64,000 nucleotides of DNA from Granulicella sp. WH15 (GCF_009914315.1 NZ_CP042596.1:992001-1056000), one strand, 5' to 3'. Counted from the stretch's first letter, positions 17,248 through 26,993 are shown. Notes: generated by a model from the sequence alone, not told the origin. A program made the numbers and translations.

Positions 17248-18362
17248 TACTTGCTTAGCTCCCGTACCCATTTTACGACCTGGATGACGTTTTCCACGGG
17301 AGTGCCGGGGACGATGCCGTGGCCGAGGTTGAAGATGTGGCCGGGGCGTCCGGCGGCCTGGGTGAGGATCTCGGCTACGCGGGTGCGGAGGACTTCGGGC
17401 GGGGCGAAGAGGGTGATGGGGTCGAGGTTGCCCTGGACAGCGTGGCCGCTGCCGATGGACTGCCAGCCCTGGTCGAGGGGCGTGCGCCAGTCCAGGCCGA
17501 GGACGTCGGCTCCGGTTTGGCGCATGGTTGGGAGGAGGGAGGCCGTGTCGACGCCGAAGTAGATGACCGGGACGCCAAGGGAGCGGATGCGCTGGACCAG
17601 CTCGGTGGTGGCGGGGAGGCAGTACTCGCGGTAGTCGGTGACCGAGAGAGCGCCTGCCCAACTGTCGAAGACCTGGATGACGTCGGCTCCGGCTTCGACT
17701 TGCTGCTGGGCGTAGGCGGTTAGGACGGTTACGAGTTTCTCCATGAGGAGGGGCCAGGCGGTGGATTCGGGCGAACCGGCGAGGCTGCTCGCGTACATCA
17801 GCTTCTTGGTCTCGATGTAGTTGCGGGAGCTGGAGCCTTCGATCATGTAGCTGGCCAGGGTGAAGGGCGCGCCGCAGAAGCCGATGATGCCGAGCTGGTC
17901 GCCGTCGGGGCGGGGGGAGGAGAAGTGAGCGGCTACGCGCTCGATGGAGTGGGAGACGTAGGCTAGCTCGTCGACGCGGTCGGTGCGGAGGGCGCGGACC
18001 TGCTCGGCGGTGCGGATGGGGGCGTGGACGACGGGGCCTTCACCGGCTAGGAACTCGAAGTCGAGGCCCATGGGGGTGAAGGGGAGGAGCAGGTCGGCGA
18101 AGATGATGGCCGCGTCCACGCCGAGGCGCTCGGCGGCGGTGATGGTGACTTCGGCGGCGATCTCGGGGGTGCGGCAGATGTCGAGGAGGCTGTGGTGCTT
18201 GCGGACCGCCATGTACTCGGGCATGTAGCGGCCAGCCTGGCGGAGGAACCAGACGGGGGTGGTGTCGACCGGGAGGCGGAGGCAGGCGCGGACGAAACGG
18301 CTGCCGGTGCGGTGCGGGGTGGGCTCAGGGGATGTAGGCGGCAAAGTGATCGAATCCATCAT
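17247..18362 (-). CDS. hemE: Uroporphyrinogen decarboxylase
   Basis: Decarboxylates uroporphyrinogen III to coproporphyrinogen III. Signature 1 reads PVWFLRQAGRYMPEY (Leu where Met is common) and signature 2 IIGFCGAPFTLASYMIEG; the substrate-site Asp is in FADLLLPFTPMG, and HGIVPGTPVENV closes the protein. Length 371. The start is one of two adjacent ATGs (18362 or 18359); the open frame runs further upstream into a repeat and is not real there. Overlaps hemH by one base. Confidence 0.95.
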   Translation of the reverse strand: MMDSITLPPTSPEPTPHRTGSRFVRACLRLPVDTTPVWFLRQAGRYMPEYMAVRKHHSLLDICRTPEIAAEVTITAAERLGVDAAIIFADLLLPFTPMGLDFEFLAGEGPVVHAPIRTAEQVRALRTDRVDELAYVSHSIERVAAHFSSPRPDGDQLGIIGFCGAPFTLASYMIEGSSSRNYIETKKLMYASSLAGSPESTAWPLLMEKLVTVLTAYAQQQVEAGADVIQVFDSWAGALSVTDYREYCLPATTELVQRIRSLGVPVIYFGVDTASLLPTMRQTGADVLGLDWRTPLDQGWQSIGSGHAVQGNLDPITLFAPPEVLRTRVAEILTQAAGRPGHIFNLGHGIVPGTPVENVIQVVKWVRELSK

Positions 18363-18414
18363 CTTTGAGCCTAGCACTTCGGCACTTCGTGTTGCTCGCG
18401 GAGGGATATGGGGA

Positions 18415-18565
18415 GGTGATCTTCTGAGGGCCTTCCGCTGGTCGGCAGCAGGGATTTTTGTCCCGTGCAGTGGAAGGAGCAATATGAGAGGTCTAAAAGG
18501 TCGTGTGAACGTTAGCTCTCCGCGTAGGAAGCCCGTCCGGCGGACGTCTTCCCTCTTCCGAAAGG
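18415..18565. repeat. Modular intergenic repeat, copy 2 (module A only)
   Basis: Contains CTTCTGAGGGCCTTCCGCTGG, the arm CAGTGGAAGG, TCTAAAAGGTCGTGTGAACG, CTCTCCGCGTAGGAAGCCCG and TCCGGCGGACG. It has the same order of hairpins as module A at 39.2, 42.8, 53.7, 58.3 and 60.6 kb but is the most diverged copy. Confidence 0.85.
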
Positions 18566-18618
18566 AAGGAGCGGATGAAAGCCCTGTGCGGAGGGTATTT
18601 CACCCGCGGTTTGGGGAT

Positions 18619-19275
18619 TTAGCGGTGGATGTGGAACGACAACGGCAGGGTATAGACCACGCCGACTGTGAAGGCCGATGGGGTCAGGCGTGAACTAGCG
18701 TCGCCCAGTTTCCAGGACTCCTCCTGGTAATCGACTTTGGCTGCAAAAGGGCCGAAGACGGGGACGTCGACGCCGCCGCCAAAGTTATAGGTGACGGAGT
18801 TGTCGTGGGTGTAGCCGGGATGACGCAGCCCGGGAAACGAGATGGTTCCGTAGCCGATCAGAAAGTCGGCGTAGGGGGTGATGCGGTGGAAGTGGAGGGG
18901 CCTGCCGACACGGATGCCTCCGGCGAAGTCCTTCGTGCCGATGTAGTCGCTGGGCATGTCGATCAGGCGTGCCTCAATCGCGGTCTGCAGCCCGAATCGC
19001 GGCCGACCAAAGAGAGCGACGTCGCCGCCGACGGAGAACGCTGTTCCCGTGGTTCCGTAGTCGGTATCGCCGTGACCGCCTGTGAAGAAGACATCCACGC
19101 CCGAGTTTCTGGTCGCGGTTGGCAAGGCCTGGGCCTGGGCTCGAGACACAATGCCGGATAGGAGTAGAAGGGCAAGGATGCATTCCCAAAAGGCGCCCTT
19201 GTGATGGTGCGGTATGTTGCCTGAGGAAGCTGCGTTTAAAGTGCGTGCTTCCATCCTCGACGTAGTTTGGAACAT
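18619..19275 (-). CDS. Outer-membrane beta-barrel protein
   Basis: A 218-residue protein with an N-terminal export signal (CILALLLLSGIVSRAQAQA, cleavage probably after AQA). A series of alternating amphipathic strands ending in aromatic residues follows (GGIRVGRPL, ITPYADFLIGYG, VTYNFGGGVDVPV, FAAKVDYQEESW, FTVGVVYTLPLSFHI). This fits small Omp/Opa-like barrels. I start at ATG 19275, which has GGGAGA 5 bases upstream; the frame extends to 19311. The signal is preceded by an unusually long polar leader of about 30 residues. Function unknown; no operon partner. Confidence 0.75.
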   Translation of the reverse strand: MFQTTSRMEARTLNAASSGNIPHHHKGAFWECILALLLLSGIVSRAQAQALPTATRNSGVDVFFTGGHGDTDYGTTGTAFSVGGDVALFGRPRFGLQTAIEARLIDMPSDYIGTKDFAGGIRVGRPLHFHRITPYADFLIGYGTISFPGLRHPGYTHDNSVTYNFGGGVDVPVFGPFAAKVDYQEESWKLGDASSRLTPSAFTVGVVYTLPLSFHIHR

Positions 19276-19570
19276 CACATTCTCCCGTATTCGTCGCAGA
19301 ACAATGTGCAAAAGAGCGAACTCTCAAAGTAAAACAACCACTACACGCATAGGATGCCGTCTATCGCCCTGGCGTCAGATAGTTGGGAAAAAAGAACTTG
19401 CATCTTTTGCGGCATCACAAATGTAAACGAAAAAGGGGTTCGGAAGGATTACTTTTGGAGCTGATTTTGACACGATTCAGCGGACGTTCAAAAAAAACGT
19501 CAGGAGCAGGCATGGTTTTCCGCTCACCGGAGCCTCGTCCGGCTGTCAGAACGCGCAATGTCGCAGGGGA

Positions 19571-19816
19571 TTAGGACTCGAGGCGGAAGCTGAATTCTTC
19601 GATCACCGGGTTCACCAGAACCTCGGTAGCGATGCGCTCCACTTCGGCCCGTACGGTCGGCATGTCCTGCCCATCCTCCAGGGTCAACAGAAAATACTTG
19701 CCCTGACGGACGTCGGTGACGCCGTGGTAGTTCATGCGACGCAGCGCATCCGTTACGGTTTGCCCCTGTGCATCGAGGACGGTACGTTTGAGCGTGACAT
19801 ATACGTGAGCCTTCAT
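19571..19816 (-). CDS. purS: Phosphoribosylformylglycinamidine synthase subunit PurS
   Basis: The small subunit of the PurLQS complex that converts FGAR to FGAM in purine synthesis. At 81 residues it has normal size, beginning MKAHVYVTLKRTVLDAQGQ and containing ALRRMNYHGVTDVRQGKYF and VNPVIEEFSF, the family hallmarks. purL and purQ are not in the window, so purS is separated from its partners. Its promoter region is shared with the AT-rich leader of the pilus locus. Confidence 0.93.
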   Translation of the reverse strand: MKAHVYVTLKRTVLDAQGQTVTDALRRMNYHGVTDVRQGKYFLLTLEDGQDMPTVRAEVERIATEVLVNPVIEEFSFRLES

Positions 19817-20108
19817 CTTGGAAGATTATAGGCCGTCCGGGGGCCAATCCCAAAACGATGGCTGGGTGGGAGCGTGGGAGTAGGGGGCAGAGGGATTGCC
19901 CCTCTGTAGATACATGTTGAAACATCTATATTCGATGAAATATCCAAAATGGTACACCGGCTCTTGTCTTCGATATAAAGTCGCCGATCTAGTACGTAGC
20001 GGCCAAAACGGCACAAGACTTGGATTTAGATCGCCTGATAGATCGAATAACCGCTTGTATTAAAAATTCCTAAGTATTGATGCAAGGTATTCGGTACTAA
20101 AGTGCTTT

Positions 20109-20129
20109 ATTTACGTATCTCGCGTAAAT
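20109..20129. promoter_or_regulatory. Inverted repeat upstream of flp (candidate operator)
   Basis: ATTTACG and CGTAAAT are separated by 7 bases, a perfect 7-bp half-site pair. Confidence 0.35.
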
Positions 20130-20171
20130 TTCCAATTTCAGTAATACGTAGCCGTTTTTGGTCGATATAAG

Positions 20172-20190
20172 TGACATGGAAGGCATGTCA
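20172..20190. promoter_or_regulatory. Inverted repeat close to the flp start (candidate operator)
   Basis: TGACAT and ATGTCA are separated by 7 bases, centred about 40 bases before flp. The -10-like TATAAG (20166-20171) abuts it. Confidence 0.4.
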
Positions 20191-20219
20191 TAAGTTTAAA
20201 AACCTGGGAGCCCATCAAT

Positions 20220-20402
20220 ATGAATCGCATCTTGCATCACGTTACCAACCTTCTCAAAGATGAGTCTGGGCAGGATCTGATTGAATATGCCCTCATCGCT
20301 TCTTTAATATCGCTTGCCGCAATCACGCTTATGGGAACTGTTGCTACCAATATCAAGACCGTATTTACCAATATCTCAAATGGCTTGGTTCCTCCTTCGT
20401 AG
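20220..20402 (+). CDS. flp: Flp/Fap-type pilin
   Basis: The 60-residue major pilin of the Tad adherence pilus. The prepilin motif is clear: short basic leader, Gly17, then QDLIEYALIASLISLAAITLM with Glu at +5 and Tyr at +6 of the mature chain, followed by one hydrophobic helix. It should be processed by the CpaA peptidase encoded next. Short polar C-terminus (NGLVPPS). GGGAG lies 12 bases before the ATG. First gene of the locus, read with the genes downstream. Confidence 0.92.
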   Translation: MNRILHHVTNLLKDESGQDLIEYALIASLISLAAITLMGTVATNIKTVFTNISNGLVPPS

Positions 20403-20536
20403 TACTACAAAGCTTCTGCTGAAAAAAACATCTTTCAGTGAAAAATCGCAGCTGACATCAAATATCTCCAAAGGGTATAGCCGTGTATCGCTATGTCCTT
20501 TATTTTTCAATTTCTCCTTTGGTAGAGGTGATCCCA

Positions 20537-21079
20537 ATGATTTCAATCGATAAAGAGATCATCTATCCGGTTGCTGGTTCAGTATGTGCAGGTATTGCTG
20601 CCATCTTTGATATTCAAAGTCGGAAAATTCCAAATCGCTTAATCGCATTTGCCCTCCCTGCGGCGCTTCTGCTTCACCTGATCTTTGACGGGTGGAGTGG
20701 GTTGGCAACCTCTTTTGCTGCAGCTCTCGTCGCGGGAGGCATATTTTTAATTTTTTTTGTGGCAGGTGGCATGGGTGGTGGGGATGTGAAGTTGATTAGT
20801 ACGGTGGCGAGTGCGATTGGTTTTGAAAATATCGCTTATCTTCTGATCTTTACCTCTCTTGTGGGTGGGCTGATGGGATTAGTGCTTGCTCTAGTGCATG
20901 GGCGCCTTCGAGAGACGATGTGGAATGTTCTCTCTCTTGTGCGCCATCATCACCATAAAGGCCTTACCCCGCATGAGGAAATAAACGTAAAAAATAGTAA
21001 TTCCCTACGCCTTCCCTACGCGGTAGCGATTGCAGCAGGATGCCTGTTGACCAGTTATTTTGCAGAAATGCCGAGGTAA
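20537..21079 (+). CDS. cpaA: Prepilin peptidase, CpaA/TadV family (A24)
   Basis: An inner-membrane aspartyl peptidase that processes Flp pilin and the TadE-like pseudopilins. The two active-site Asp are visible: Asp25 in IFDIQSRKIPN and Asp83 in the GGGD motif GGMGGGDVKL. About five hydrophobic segments. I start at ATG 20537 (180 residues), preceded by GAGGTGATCCCA; the frame is open to 20483. The His-rich loop VRHHHHKGL (about residue 140) is unusual but is a soluble loop. Confidence 0.9.
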   Translation: MISIDKEIIYPVAGSVCAGIAAIFDIQSRKIPNRLIAFALPAALLLHLIFDGWSGLATSFAAALVAGGIFLIFFVAGGMGGGDVKLISTVASAIGFENIAYLLIFTSLVGGLMGLVLALVHGRLRETMWNVLSLVRHHHHKGLTPHEEINVKNSNSLRLPYAVAIAAGCLLTSYFAEMPR

Positions 21080-21083
21080 TCCA

Positions 21084-21899
21084 ATGCTTGCACGCCGCTT
21101 TATTGCTGCCATGCTCGTGGCGGTTGCCATATCGGGGAGTTTTACTTTATGGCTTAGCCACCGCTTATCTAAGTTGCGTGCGCCTGTACCGACGCAGTTG
21201 CGTTATGTGGCTACAGTGAAAAAAATGGAGGCGGGGGAGATATTGACCGCTACAAATTTAAAACTGGTGAACTGGCCTGGCGGAGCGCCGCTTGCGGGTG
21301 CGTTTATCCGGCAGGATGATGTGATTGGCAGAAGCGTGCTTTACCCACTCGCCGAAGGGGAGCCGTTGCTCGATCGGCAGATATCCGGTGTGGGGCAAGG
21401 TGCGGGCTTGTCGGCTCGCATTCCTGAAGGAATGAGGGCCTTGTCGTTAAAGTCGGATCAGGTGGTAGGAGTTGCAGGATATTTGCTGCCGGGAACCCAT
21501 GTCGATGTGCTAGTAACCTTTCGGGCAGCATCGTCAGACTCGATGACATCCACGGTTCTACAAGATGCGCAGATATTAACCGCCGGACAGAAGATGCAAC
21601 CGGACCCCGAAGGTAAGGCCAATACTGTCGATGTTGTAACTCTTTTAGTTACTCCAGAGGACGCTGAAAGGGTAGTGCTGGCAAGTGCCCAGGGCACTGT
21701 GCACTTTGTATTGAGAAACGGAGCCGATCATAACCACGTTGAGGATACTCCGGCGCAAATGTCTACTTTAGGAGCAATGGTAAAGGCCAAGCCAGCAGCA
21801 GTAAGGCGGATAGTAAGTCCTCAGACTCCGCCAGCCCCTAAGAGGTATAGTGTGCAACTCATGCAGGGCGAAAAGCAATCGGTGGAGAGCTTCCAGTGA
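21084..21899 (+). CDS. cpaB: Flp pilus assembly protein CpaB/RcpC
   Basis: A periplasmic protein with one N-terminal membrane anchor (FIAAMLVAVAISGSFTLWL) and a SAF domain at about residues 40-105 (KKMEAGEILTATNLKLVNWPG). An RcpC-type region follows (PEGMRALSLKSDQVVGVAGYLLPGTHVDVLVTF). Works with the CpaC secretin in Tad pilus export. Length 271. I start at ATG 21084, 5 bases after the cpaA stop, with GAGG upstream. Its stop overlaps the GTG start of cpaC. Confidence 0.9.
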   Translation: MLARRFIAAMLVAVAISGSFTLWLSHRLSKLRAPVPTQLRYVATVKKMEAGEILTATNLKLVNWPGGAPLAGAFIRQDDVIGRSVLYPLAEGEPLLDRQISGVGQGAGLSARIPEGMRALSLKSDQVVGVAGYLLPGTHVDVLVTFRAASSDSMTSTVLQDAQILTAGQKMQPDPEGKANTVDVVTLLVTPEDAERVVLASAQGTVHFVLRNGADHNHVEDTPAQMSTLGAMVKAKPAAVRRIVSPQTPPAPKRYSVQLMQGEKQSVESFQ

Positions 21900-23347
21900 A
21901 AAGATATGCAATATGGTTCATCCGCTCACTTCGAAGTTTACCGCTGCTGGCCATTCTGTGTGGCGTTGACCTAACAGCTTATGCGGATCAGGTAGATACT
22001 CGTGCCGCTTCCAGTAACCCGTCGTTGGAAGATAGTACTGACGCAAGCTACTTCGCTAGTGCTATTCCGTCTGAAAAACCCATTCATTTGCTTGTCGGGC
22101 GATCAATGTCGGTTAGTGCAAAGCATAGGCTTACCAGGGTATATGTGACTAATCCTGCGGTGATCTACGCATTCATTGCCAGTCCCAAAGAAGTGCTGCT
22201 TACATCAAAGCAAACTGGCGTCAGCTCGCTTGTAGTTTGGGATGAAAACGGGGAGTCGCAATCATTTTTAGTTTCTTCCGATATAGACGTGGGCTCATTG
22301 CGAGATTCCTTCAAGCAGGCAATGCCAAACGAGCAAATTCATGTCCAGGCCGAGGAGGAACGCATTACACTCTCTGGAACGATTAGCAATGCGGCTATGT
22401 CGGAAGCGGCAGTGAGATTAGCTGGCCTTTACTCCAAGAATGTATCCAACGCACTACTTATTAACTCCTCTCTTGTAAGGCAGGTGAGGCTAAAGGTGCG
22501 AATTCTTGAAGTGGATCGCTCTAAGCTAAATCAATTTGGGATCAATCTTTTTAGTGCTGGTGGAAACAAGCTGATTCAGTCTTCTACGACTCAATTTCCT
22601 TCAAATTTGACGGCCTCAACAGGCGGATCTTCTTCCAGCGCCAGCGGAGGTAGCACGTCCACAGTTGGGGGAAAAAGCATTAGTATCTCAAATCCTTTGA
22701 ACTTTTTGCTTTATAGCTCGCAGCTAAATATTGGCGCAATGGTGCAGGATCTGGAGTCACGCCAGGTACTGCAGATTCTGGCAGAGCCAAATATAACTAC
22801 GTTAAGTGGGCAGAAGGCATCTTTTCTAGCAGGTGGCGAATTTCCTTTCCCCGTCGTACAGGGAAGCACGGGAGGACTAACATCAATCAGCATTCAATTT
22901 CGACCATATGGGGTAAAGTTAGACTTCACTCCAAGGGTCAATAGCGACGGCACAATTGAGCTATGGGTGGCGCCTGAGGTTAGTGCGCTGGATTATACCA
23001 ACGCCGTCCAGATTAGCGGGTATACCATTCCGGCGCTATCGACCCGAAGGGCTGAGACTCAGGTGGTTCTCAGGAGTGGACAGAGCTTTGCTATTTCGGG
23101 GCTGCTCGATAGGCGTACAACCGATCAGCTTGGAAAGACCCCGGGCGCAGCCAGTATTCCTGTCTTGGGGCAGCTTTTCAAGTCAAAATCTATCAATCAT
23201 TCGACGGCAGAGCTGCTTGTGCTGGTTACCCCCGAAGTAATTGATCCCATGTCGGAAGAACACATGGATGATCCAAAGCTTGCAATTCCATTGTTAGACC
23301 CGAAGGGCTTCGATGCGACGCTGCCTGTGGTTAAGACAGCTAAATAG
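21896..23347 (+). CDS. cpaC: Tad pilus secretin CpaC/RcpA
   Basis: The outer-membrane channel of the Tad system, 483 residues. A signal peptide (ends near AYADQVD) is followed by the pilus-assembly N-terminal domain (LLVGRSMSVSAKHRLTRVYVTNPAV, residues about 60-135) and a BON-like segment. The secretin core has VRLKVRILEVDRSKLNQFGIN and LAEPNITTLSGQKASFLAGGEFPFPV, ending GQLFKSKSINHSTAELLVLVTPEVI. A Ser/Gly/Thr-rich loop (residues 240-262) matches the substrate-gate region. Starts with GTG overlapping cpaB by 4 bases. Confidence 0.94.
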   Translation: MKRYAIWFIRSLRSLPLLAILCGVDLTAYADQVDTRAASSNPSLEDSTDASYFASAIPSEKPIHLLVGRSMSVSAKHRLTRVYVTNPAVIYAFIASPKEVLLTSKQTGVSSLVVWDENGESQSFLVSSDIDVGSLRDSFKQAMPNEQIHVQAEEERITLSGTISNAAMSEAAVRLAGLYSKNVSNALLINSSLVRQVRLKVRILEVDRSKLNQFGINLFSAGGNKLIQSSTTQFPSNLTASTGGSSSSASGGSTSTVGGKSISISNPLNFLLYSSQLNIGAMVQDLESRQVLQILAEPNITTLSGQKASFLAGGEFPFPVVQGSTGGLTSISIQFRPYGVKLDFTPRVNSDGTIELWVAPEVSALDYTNAVQISGYTIPALSTRRAETQVVLRSGQSFAISGLLDRRTTDQLGKTPGAASIPVLGQLFKSKSINHSTAELLVLVTPEVIDPMSEEHMDDPKLAIPLLDPKGFDATLPVVKTAK

Positions 23348-23379
23348 GACGGGTCGATCGGCATTAAGAGGAAGGTTGC

Positions 23380-24603
23380 ATGAACTACGGTTCTGAAGTC
23401 CCAAATGTCGTTGTTATGACTGTCTGCACGGATGTGGCAGACACATCTGCTCTTGTTCGAGCGGTTGGGAAAAAGCCTTGGGCGCTTAGTTTGTCGCATT
23501 TCGACACCTATGTCTCTAGTAGCAGACGTCCATCCTCGGCCTCGCAGATCAAGGCGGCTAGCTTATGTCTTGCTTTTGTTGACTTTGATAAGTCCACCGA
23601 TTCGGCGGTTGAGACGACGCAATATTTATCGCAAACGTTTACGGGAAAGATCACCATTATCGCTGTTTCGGGAAGTCTGGATCCTGCCAGGATCTTGATG
23701 GCAATGAGAACAGGTTGTAGCGAATTTCTAGTCAAACCGCTCAATGAAGCTGCGCTGACGGGTCTGTTAAACAAAATTGATGATTCATGGTCTAGTTCGA
23801 TAAAACGAGTTGTCCAGACTGGCTCCGTCATATCTTTTTTCGGAGCCAAAGGAGGTGTCGGAGCCACTACTCTTGCTGTGCATCTTGCGGCATATCTCGC
23901 TCAGTGTCACAAAAAACGCACGCTCTTGATCGATCATCACTTGGAGATGGGGCATGTGTGTATTTACCTCGGTGTCGATGGAGAAAATTGTCATTTGCAC
24001 GAGGTGATTCGAAATGTCAATCGTTTAGATAGCGAGCTTCTTGGGGGCTATGTAACGAAGCACCGTAGCGGTGTTGAGGTACTGTCTTCTCCCAATGATG
24101 CAAATAAGGCTATGGTAATAGATGCCCAGACCGTATCCAGAGTGCTGGATTTCTTTCGATCGGAGTATGACTATGTGATTATCGACGCGGATATTCATCT
24201 AGATCAAATTAGCCACGCCATTATTCGCTCGTCATCCATTGCCTATTTAGTCGGAACGCCGGAGATTAGTGCGGTCCGGGATTTGTCCAGTCATATAGAC
24301 AGGCTGACGTCTAAAGAAAACTTTTCGGAAAAGATACAGGTGGTAATCAATCGTTTCAACTCTTCTTATGCAATTAATTTTGAGCAGATCGAGAAGATGC
24401 TTAAGGTTCCGATCTCTATAAAGATCTCGACTGCCTATCTGGAATGTGTCAACTCTACTAATCTTGGTGAGCCAATTTCTCCTTCGAGTAAATCCGAGAT
24501 TGCTGGACAGATGGGCAAGTGGGCAGCAGATGTGGCAGGATCGGCAGGTATAAAGACAAGTGTGAGAGTCACGCAAAATCTTTTTTCTCGATGGAAAAAG
24601 TGA
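23380..24603 (+). CDS. cpaE: Pilus assembly ATPase CpaE/TadZ
   Basis: A MinD/ParA-like polar localisation factor for Tad pili, 407 residues. The first 130 residues look like an atypical receiver domain (VKPLNEAALTGLLNKID). Next is a deviant Walker A FFGAKGGVGATTLAVHLA, with Ala where canonical ParA has Lys/Thr-rich residues, as usual in CpaE. Then come switch-like YDYVIIDADIHLD and a MinD-type end. Starts at ATG 23380, preceded by AAGAGGAAGG, 32 bases after cpaC. Confidence 0.88.
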   Translation: MNYGSEVPNVVVMTVCTDVADTSALVRAVGKKPWALSLSHFDTYVSSSRRPSSASQIKAASLCLAFVDFDKSTDSAVETTQYLSQTFTGKITIIAVSGSLDPARILMAMRTGCSEFLVKPLNEAALTGLLNKIDDSWSSSIKRVVQTGSVISFFGAKGGVGATTLAVHLAAYLAQCHKKRTLLIDHHLEMGHVCIYLGVDGENCHLHEVIRNVNRLDSELLGGYVTKHRSGVEVLSSPNDANKAMVIDAQTVSRVLDFFRSEYDYVIIDADIHLDQISHAIIRSSSIAYLVGTPEISAVRDLSSHIDRLTSKENFSEKIQVVINRFNSSYAINFEQIEKMLKVPISIKISTAYLECVNSTNLGEPISPSSKSEIAGQMGKWAADVAGSAGIKTSVRVTQNLFSRWKK

Positions 24604-24660
24604 TTCTTTATTGAAGTCGATCAAGGCTCCAAAAAATCAATCGAGGATGCCACTTTCTTT

Positions 24661-26010
24661 ATGAGTGCCGATATCGTTCCTAGTCCGGCTGAATGGACCG
24701 CAGTTGATCCTGTGCAGACAGTATATGGAGTTCCTGACATTATTCAGCAGCAAGTCAAGTCTGAGGTTCATAAAGAGCTTATAAAACGGCTTGATCTGAA
24801 TCGGTTGGATGAGTTTAGAAAAACACGTACCGGACAGCAACAGCTTTTTTCTCTTGTACAGCATTTGATGGGCGAACAGAGCGTACCTCTAAGCGCAACG
24901 GAGCGAGACAGGCTTACGCAGGAGGTTATGGATGAAGTCTTTGGACTTGGGCCAATCGAGCCACTTCTTAATGACCCTACGATCAGCGATATTCTTGTTA
25001 ATACTTATAACTCTGTTTATGTGGAGCGACGTGGACTCCTCGAAAAAACGAATATCGTTTTTAGAGATAATAGGCATTTAATGCATATTATCGATAAGAT
25101 TGTTTCCGCGGTGGGGAGACGCGTAGATGAATCCTCTCCAATGGTGGACGCTCGACTGGCAGATGGGTCCCGTGTAAACGTTATTATTCCTCCGCTCGCT
25201 ATTGACGGCCCGATCTTATCGATTCGACGTTTTGGAAGTACCCCGCTTGTTGCTGAGGACTTACTACGTTCCCAGATGTTAACAAGGCCAATGTTGGATC
25301 TGTTGCAGCGTGCGGTGGAAGTACGCATGAATATTGTGGTATCGGGTGGAACAGGCGCTGGTAAGACAACGCTGCTCAATGTCTTGTCCGGATTTATCTC
25401 GGCGCGAGAGCGCATTGTTACGATCGAAGACTCTGCCGAACTTTTAATGAAACAGGAGCACGTCGTGCGCCTGGAGACCAGGCCTCCTAATATGGAAGGC
25501 GGCGGGGGAATTCGTCAGCGTGAGTTGGTTGTCAATGCTCTACGTATGCGGCCAGATCGAATTATTCTTGGCGAGGTTCGCGGCGAAGAAACTCTCGACA
25601 TGCTGCAGGCGATGAATACGGGACATGAGGGGTCATTGACCACGGTGCACTCTAATTCGCCGCGGGATGCTATCGCACGTATGGAAACAATGTCGATGAC
25701 CGGTAGCGTCCGTCTGCCCGAGAAAGCAATTCGGGCACAGATTGCTTCGGCAATTCATTTGATTGTCCAGGTTGCGCGTATGAGTGATGGATCGAGGCGT
25801 ATTACTCATATTACTGAGTTGCTAGGACTCCAAGGCGAAGTCATCAGTATGAACGATATTTTTCTTTTCAAAAAAGATGGATTATCTGTAGCCGGCAAGG
25901 TAAAAGGTCATTTTTATTCTACTGGCATTATGCCTAGATTTTGCGAAAAACTGCGTGAAGCTGGTATGTCTTTGCCGCATGGCCTGATGGACCACATGGT
26001 GGAGATCTGA
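24661..26010 (+). CDS. tadA: Tad secretion ATPase TadA/CpaF
   Basis: The hexameric type II/IV secretion ATPase that powers Flp pilus assembly, 449 residues. Motifs: Walker [13 protein letters not shown] at about residues 229-240, Asp box region [12 protein letters not shown], Walker [13 protein letters not shown], His box [14 protein letters not shown]. The N-terminal region holds [17 protein letters not shown], typical of CpaF. Start at ATG 24661. The gene is noticeably AT-richer than the genome around it. Confidence 0.95.
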   Translation: MSADIVPSPAEWTAVDPVQTVYGVPDIIQQQVKSEVHKELIKRLDLNRLDEFRKTRTGQQQLFSLVQHLMGEQSVPLSATERDRLTQEVMDEVFGLGPIEPLLNDPTISDILVNTYNSVYVERRGLLEKTNIVFRDNRHLMHIIDKIVSAVGRRVDESSPMVDARLADGSRVNVIIPPLAIDGPILSIRRFGSTPLVAEDLLRSQMLTRPMLDLLQRAVEVRMNIVVSGGTGAGKTTLLNVLSGFISARERIVTIEDSAELLMKQEHVVRLETRPPNMEGGGGIRQRELVVNALRMRPDRIILGEVRGEETLDMLQAMNTGHEGSLTTVHSNSPRDAIARMETMSMTGSVRLPEKAIRAQIASAIHLIVQVARMSDGSRRITHITELLGLQGEVISMNDIFLFKKDGLSVAGKVKGHFYSTGIMPRFCEKLREAGMSLPHGLMDHMVEI

Positions 26011-26018
26011 AAGGGGGA

Positions 26019-26993
26019 ATGATGAGCCTTTGGCTAATATTTGGGGTAATTTTTGCTGTTGCGTTTGGAGTGATGATGTTTTTGTTGCGATTCTCTCGAC
26101 AGCAAAATGTTATGGTCCGCAGAATGGCGGCAGTCATAGCTCCACGTTCGGCTGTGGATAATAACCGACGTGCAATGACGCAATATCTGGTCCAGGGCGA
26201 GTCGGGTAGATTTGGGCGATTGGAAGGTTTAGCAGCGGGCGCGGGGCTTTTATCCCGTTTTCAACTCTTTCTTCTGCAGGCAGATAGCACTGTCTCCGTC
26301 GGAGTGTTTTTAGTACTGATTTTTGGATCAGCTTTGACGGCTTTTGGGATTACCTATGGGATTACTTCTCGTTTTGGAGTCTCGGCCTGTATCTCCACGA
26401 TGATGGGCTATGTCCCTGTTGGATGGATGAGCGTGCGGAGAACTCGGAGAATAGAAGCGTTCAATAGTGCTCTTCCTGAGTGTGTTGCGTTGTGTGCTCG
26501 TTCTCTACGGGCAGGGCACTCTATTGCGGCGGCGATCAACATGGTTGGGGAGGAAGGGACAGAGCCTGTCAAAACGGAGTTTGCGGAGGTATTCAAAAAG
26601 CATAACTATGGTCTCTCCCTGCGGGAAGCACTGATGCAGATGCTGAACCGCGTTCCCTCGATGGATCTTCGACTTTTTGTAACCGGTATTCTGGTGCAGA
26701 AAGATACCGGCGGAAATCTTGCAGAGATCTTTGATCGGATTGTGTCTGTCATACGAGATCGTATGCGTATCCAGGGGGAGATAAGAACTCATACGGCGCA
26801 GGGGCGTCTCACTGGGTGGATCCTGCTTTTTTTGCCGATTTTTATATTTATAATTATGAATTTTATTAACCCTGGCTATGCAAATATTTTGTTTGAAGAC
26901 CCCAAGGGGCAGAAGGTATTTTATGCGGGGGTTGTGATGTTGATCGTCGGCGGGCTGGTGATTCGCCGCGTAGTCAATGAGATTGAGGTGTGA
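26019..26993 (+). CDS. tadB: Tad inner-membrane platform protein TadB
   Basis: 324 residues, with a T2SSF domain near the middle (FNSALPECVALCARSLRAGHSI, residues about 145-170; VTGILVQKDTGGNLAEIFDRI) and hydrophobic segments at the N-terminus, around residues 85-130 and at the C-terminus. With TadC it forms the inner-membrane platform on which TadA acts. Two adjacent ATGs (26019, 26022), preceded by AAAGGGGGA. Overlaps tadC by 4 bases. Confidence 0.9.
   Translation: MMSLWLIFGVIFAVAFGVMMFLLRFSRQQNVMVRRMAAVIAPRSAVDNNRRAMTQYLVQGESGRFGRLEGLAAGAGLLSRFQLFLLQADSTVSVGVFLVLIFGSALTAFGITYGITSRFGVSACISTMMGYVPVGWMSVRRTRRIEAFNSALPECVALCARSLRAGHSIAAAINMVGEEGTEPVKTEFAEVFKKHNYGLSLREALMQMLNRVPSMDLRLFVTGILVQKDTGGNLAEIFDRIVSVIRDRMRIQGEIRTHTAQGRLTGWILLFLPIFIFIIMNFINPGYANILFEDPKGQKVFYAGVVMLIVGGLVIRRVVNEIEV

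Larger units (their letters stand above)
19817..20219. other. AT-rich divergent intergenic region (purS / flp)
   Basis: No gene of its own. It holds the promoters of purS (minus) and of the Tad pilus locus (plus). Two perfect inverted repeats, both with 7-base spacers, lie upstream of flp (20109-20129 and 20172-20190). Confidence 0.6.

Noticed and set aside
19490..19520. GACGTT...AACGTC hairpin as purS terminator
   Set aside because: The stem is short and the A/T run lies in the loop, not after the stem; it is about 60 bases from the purS stop.
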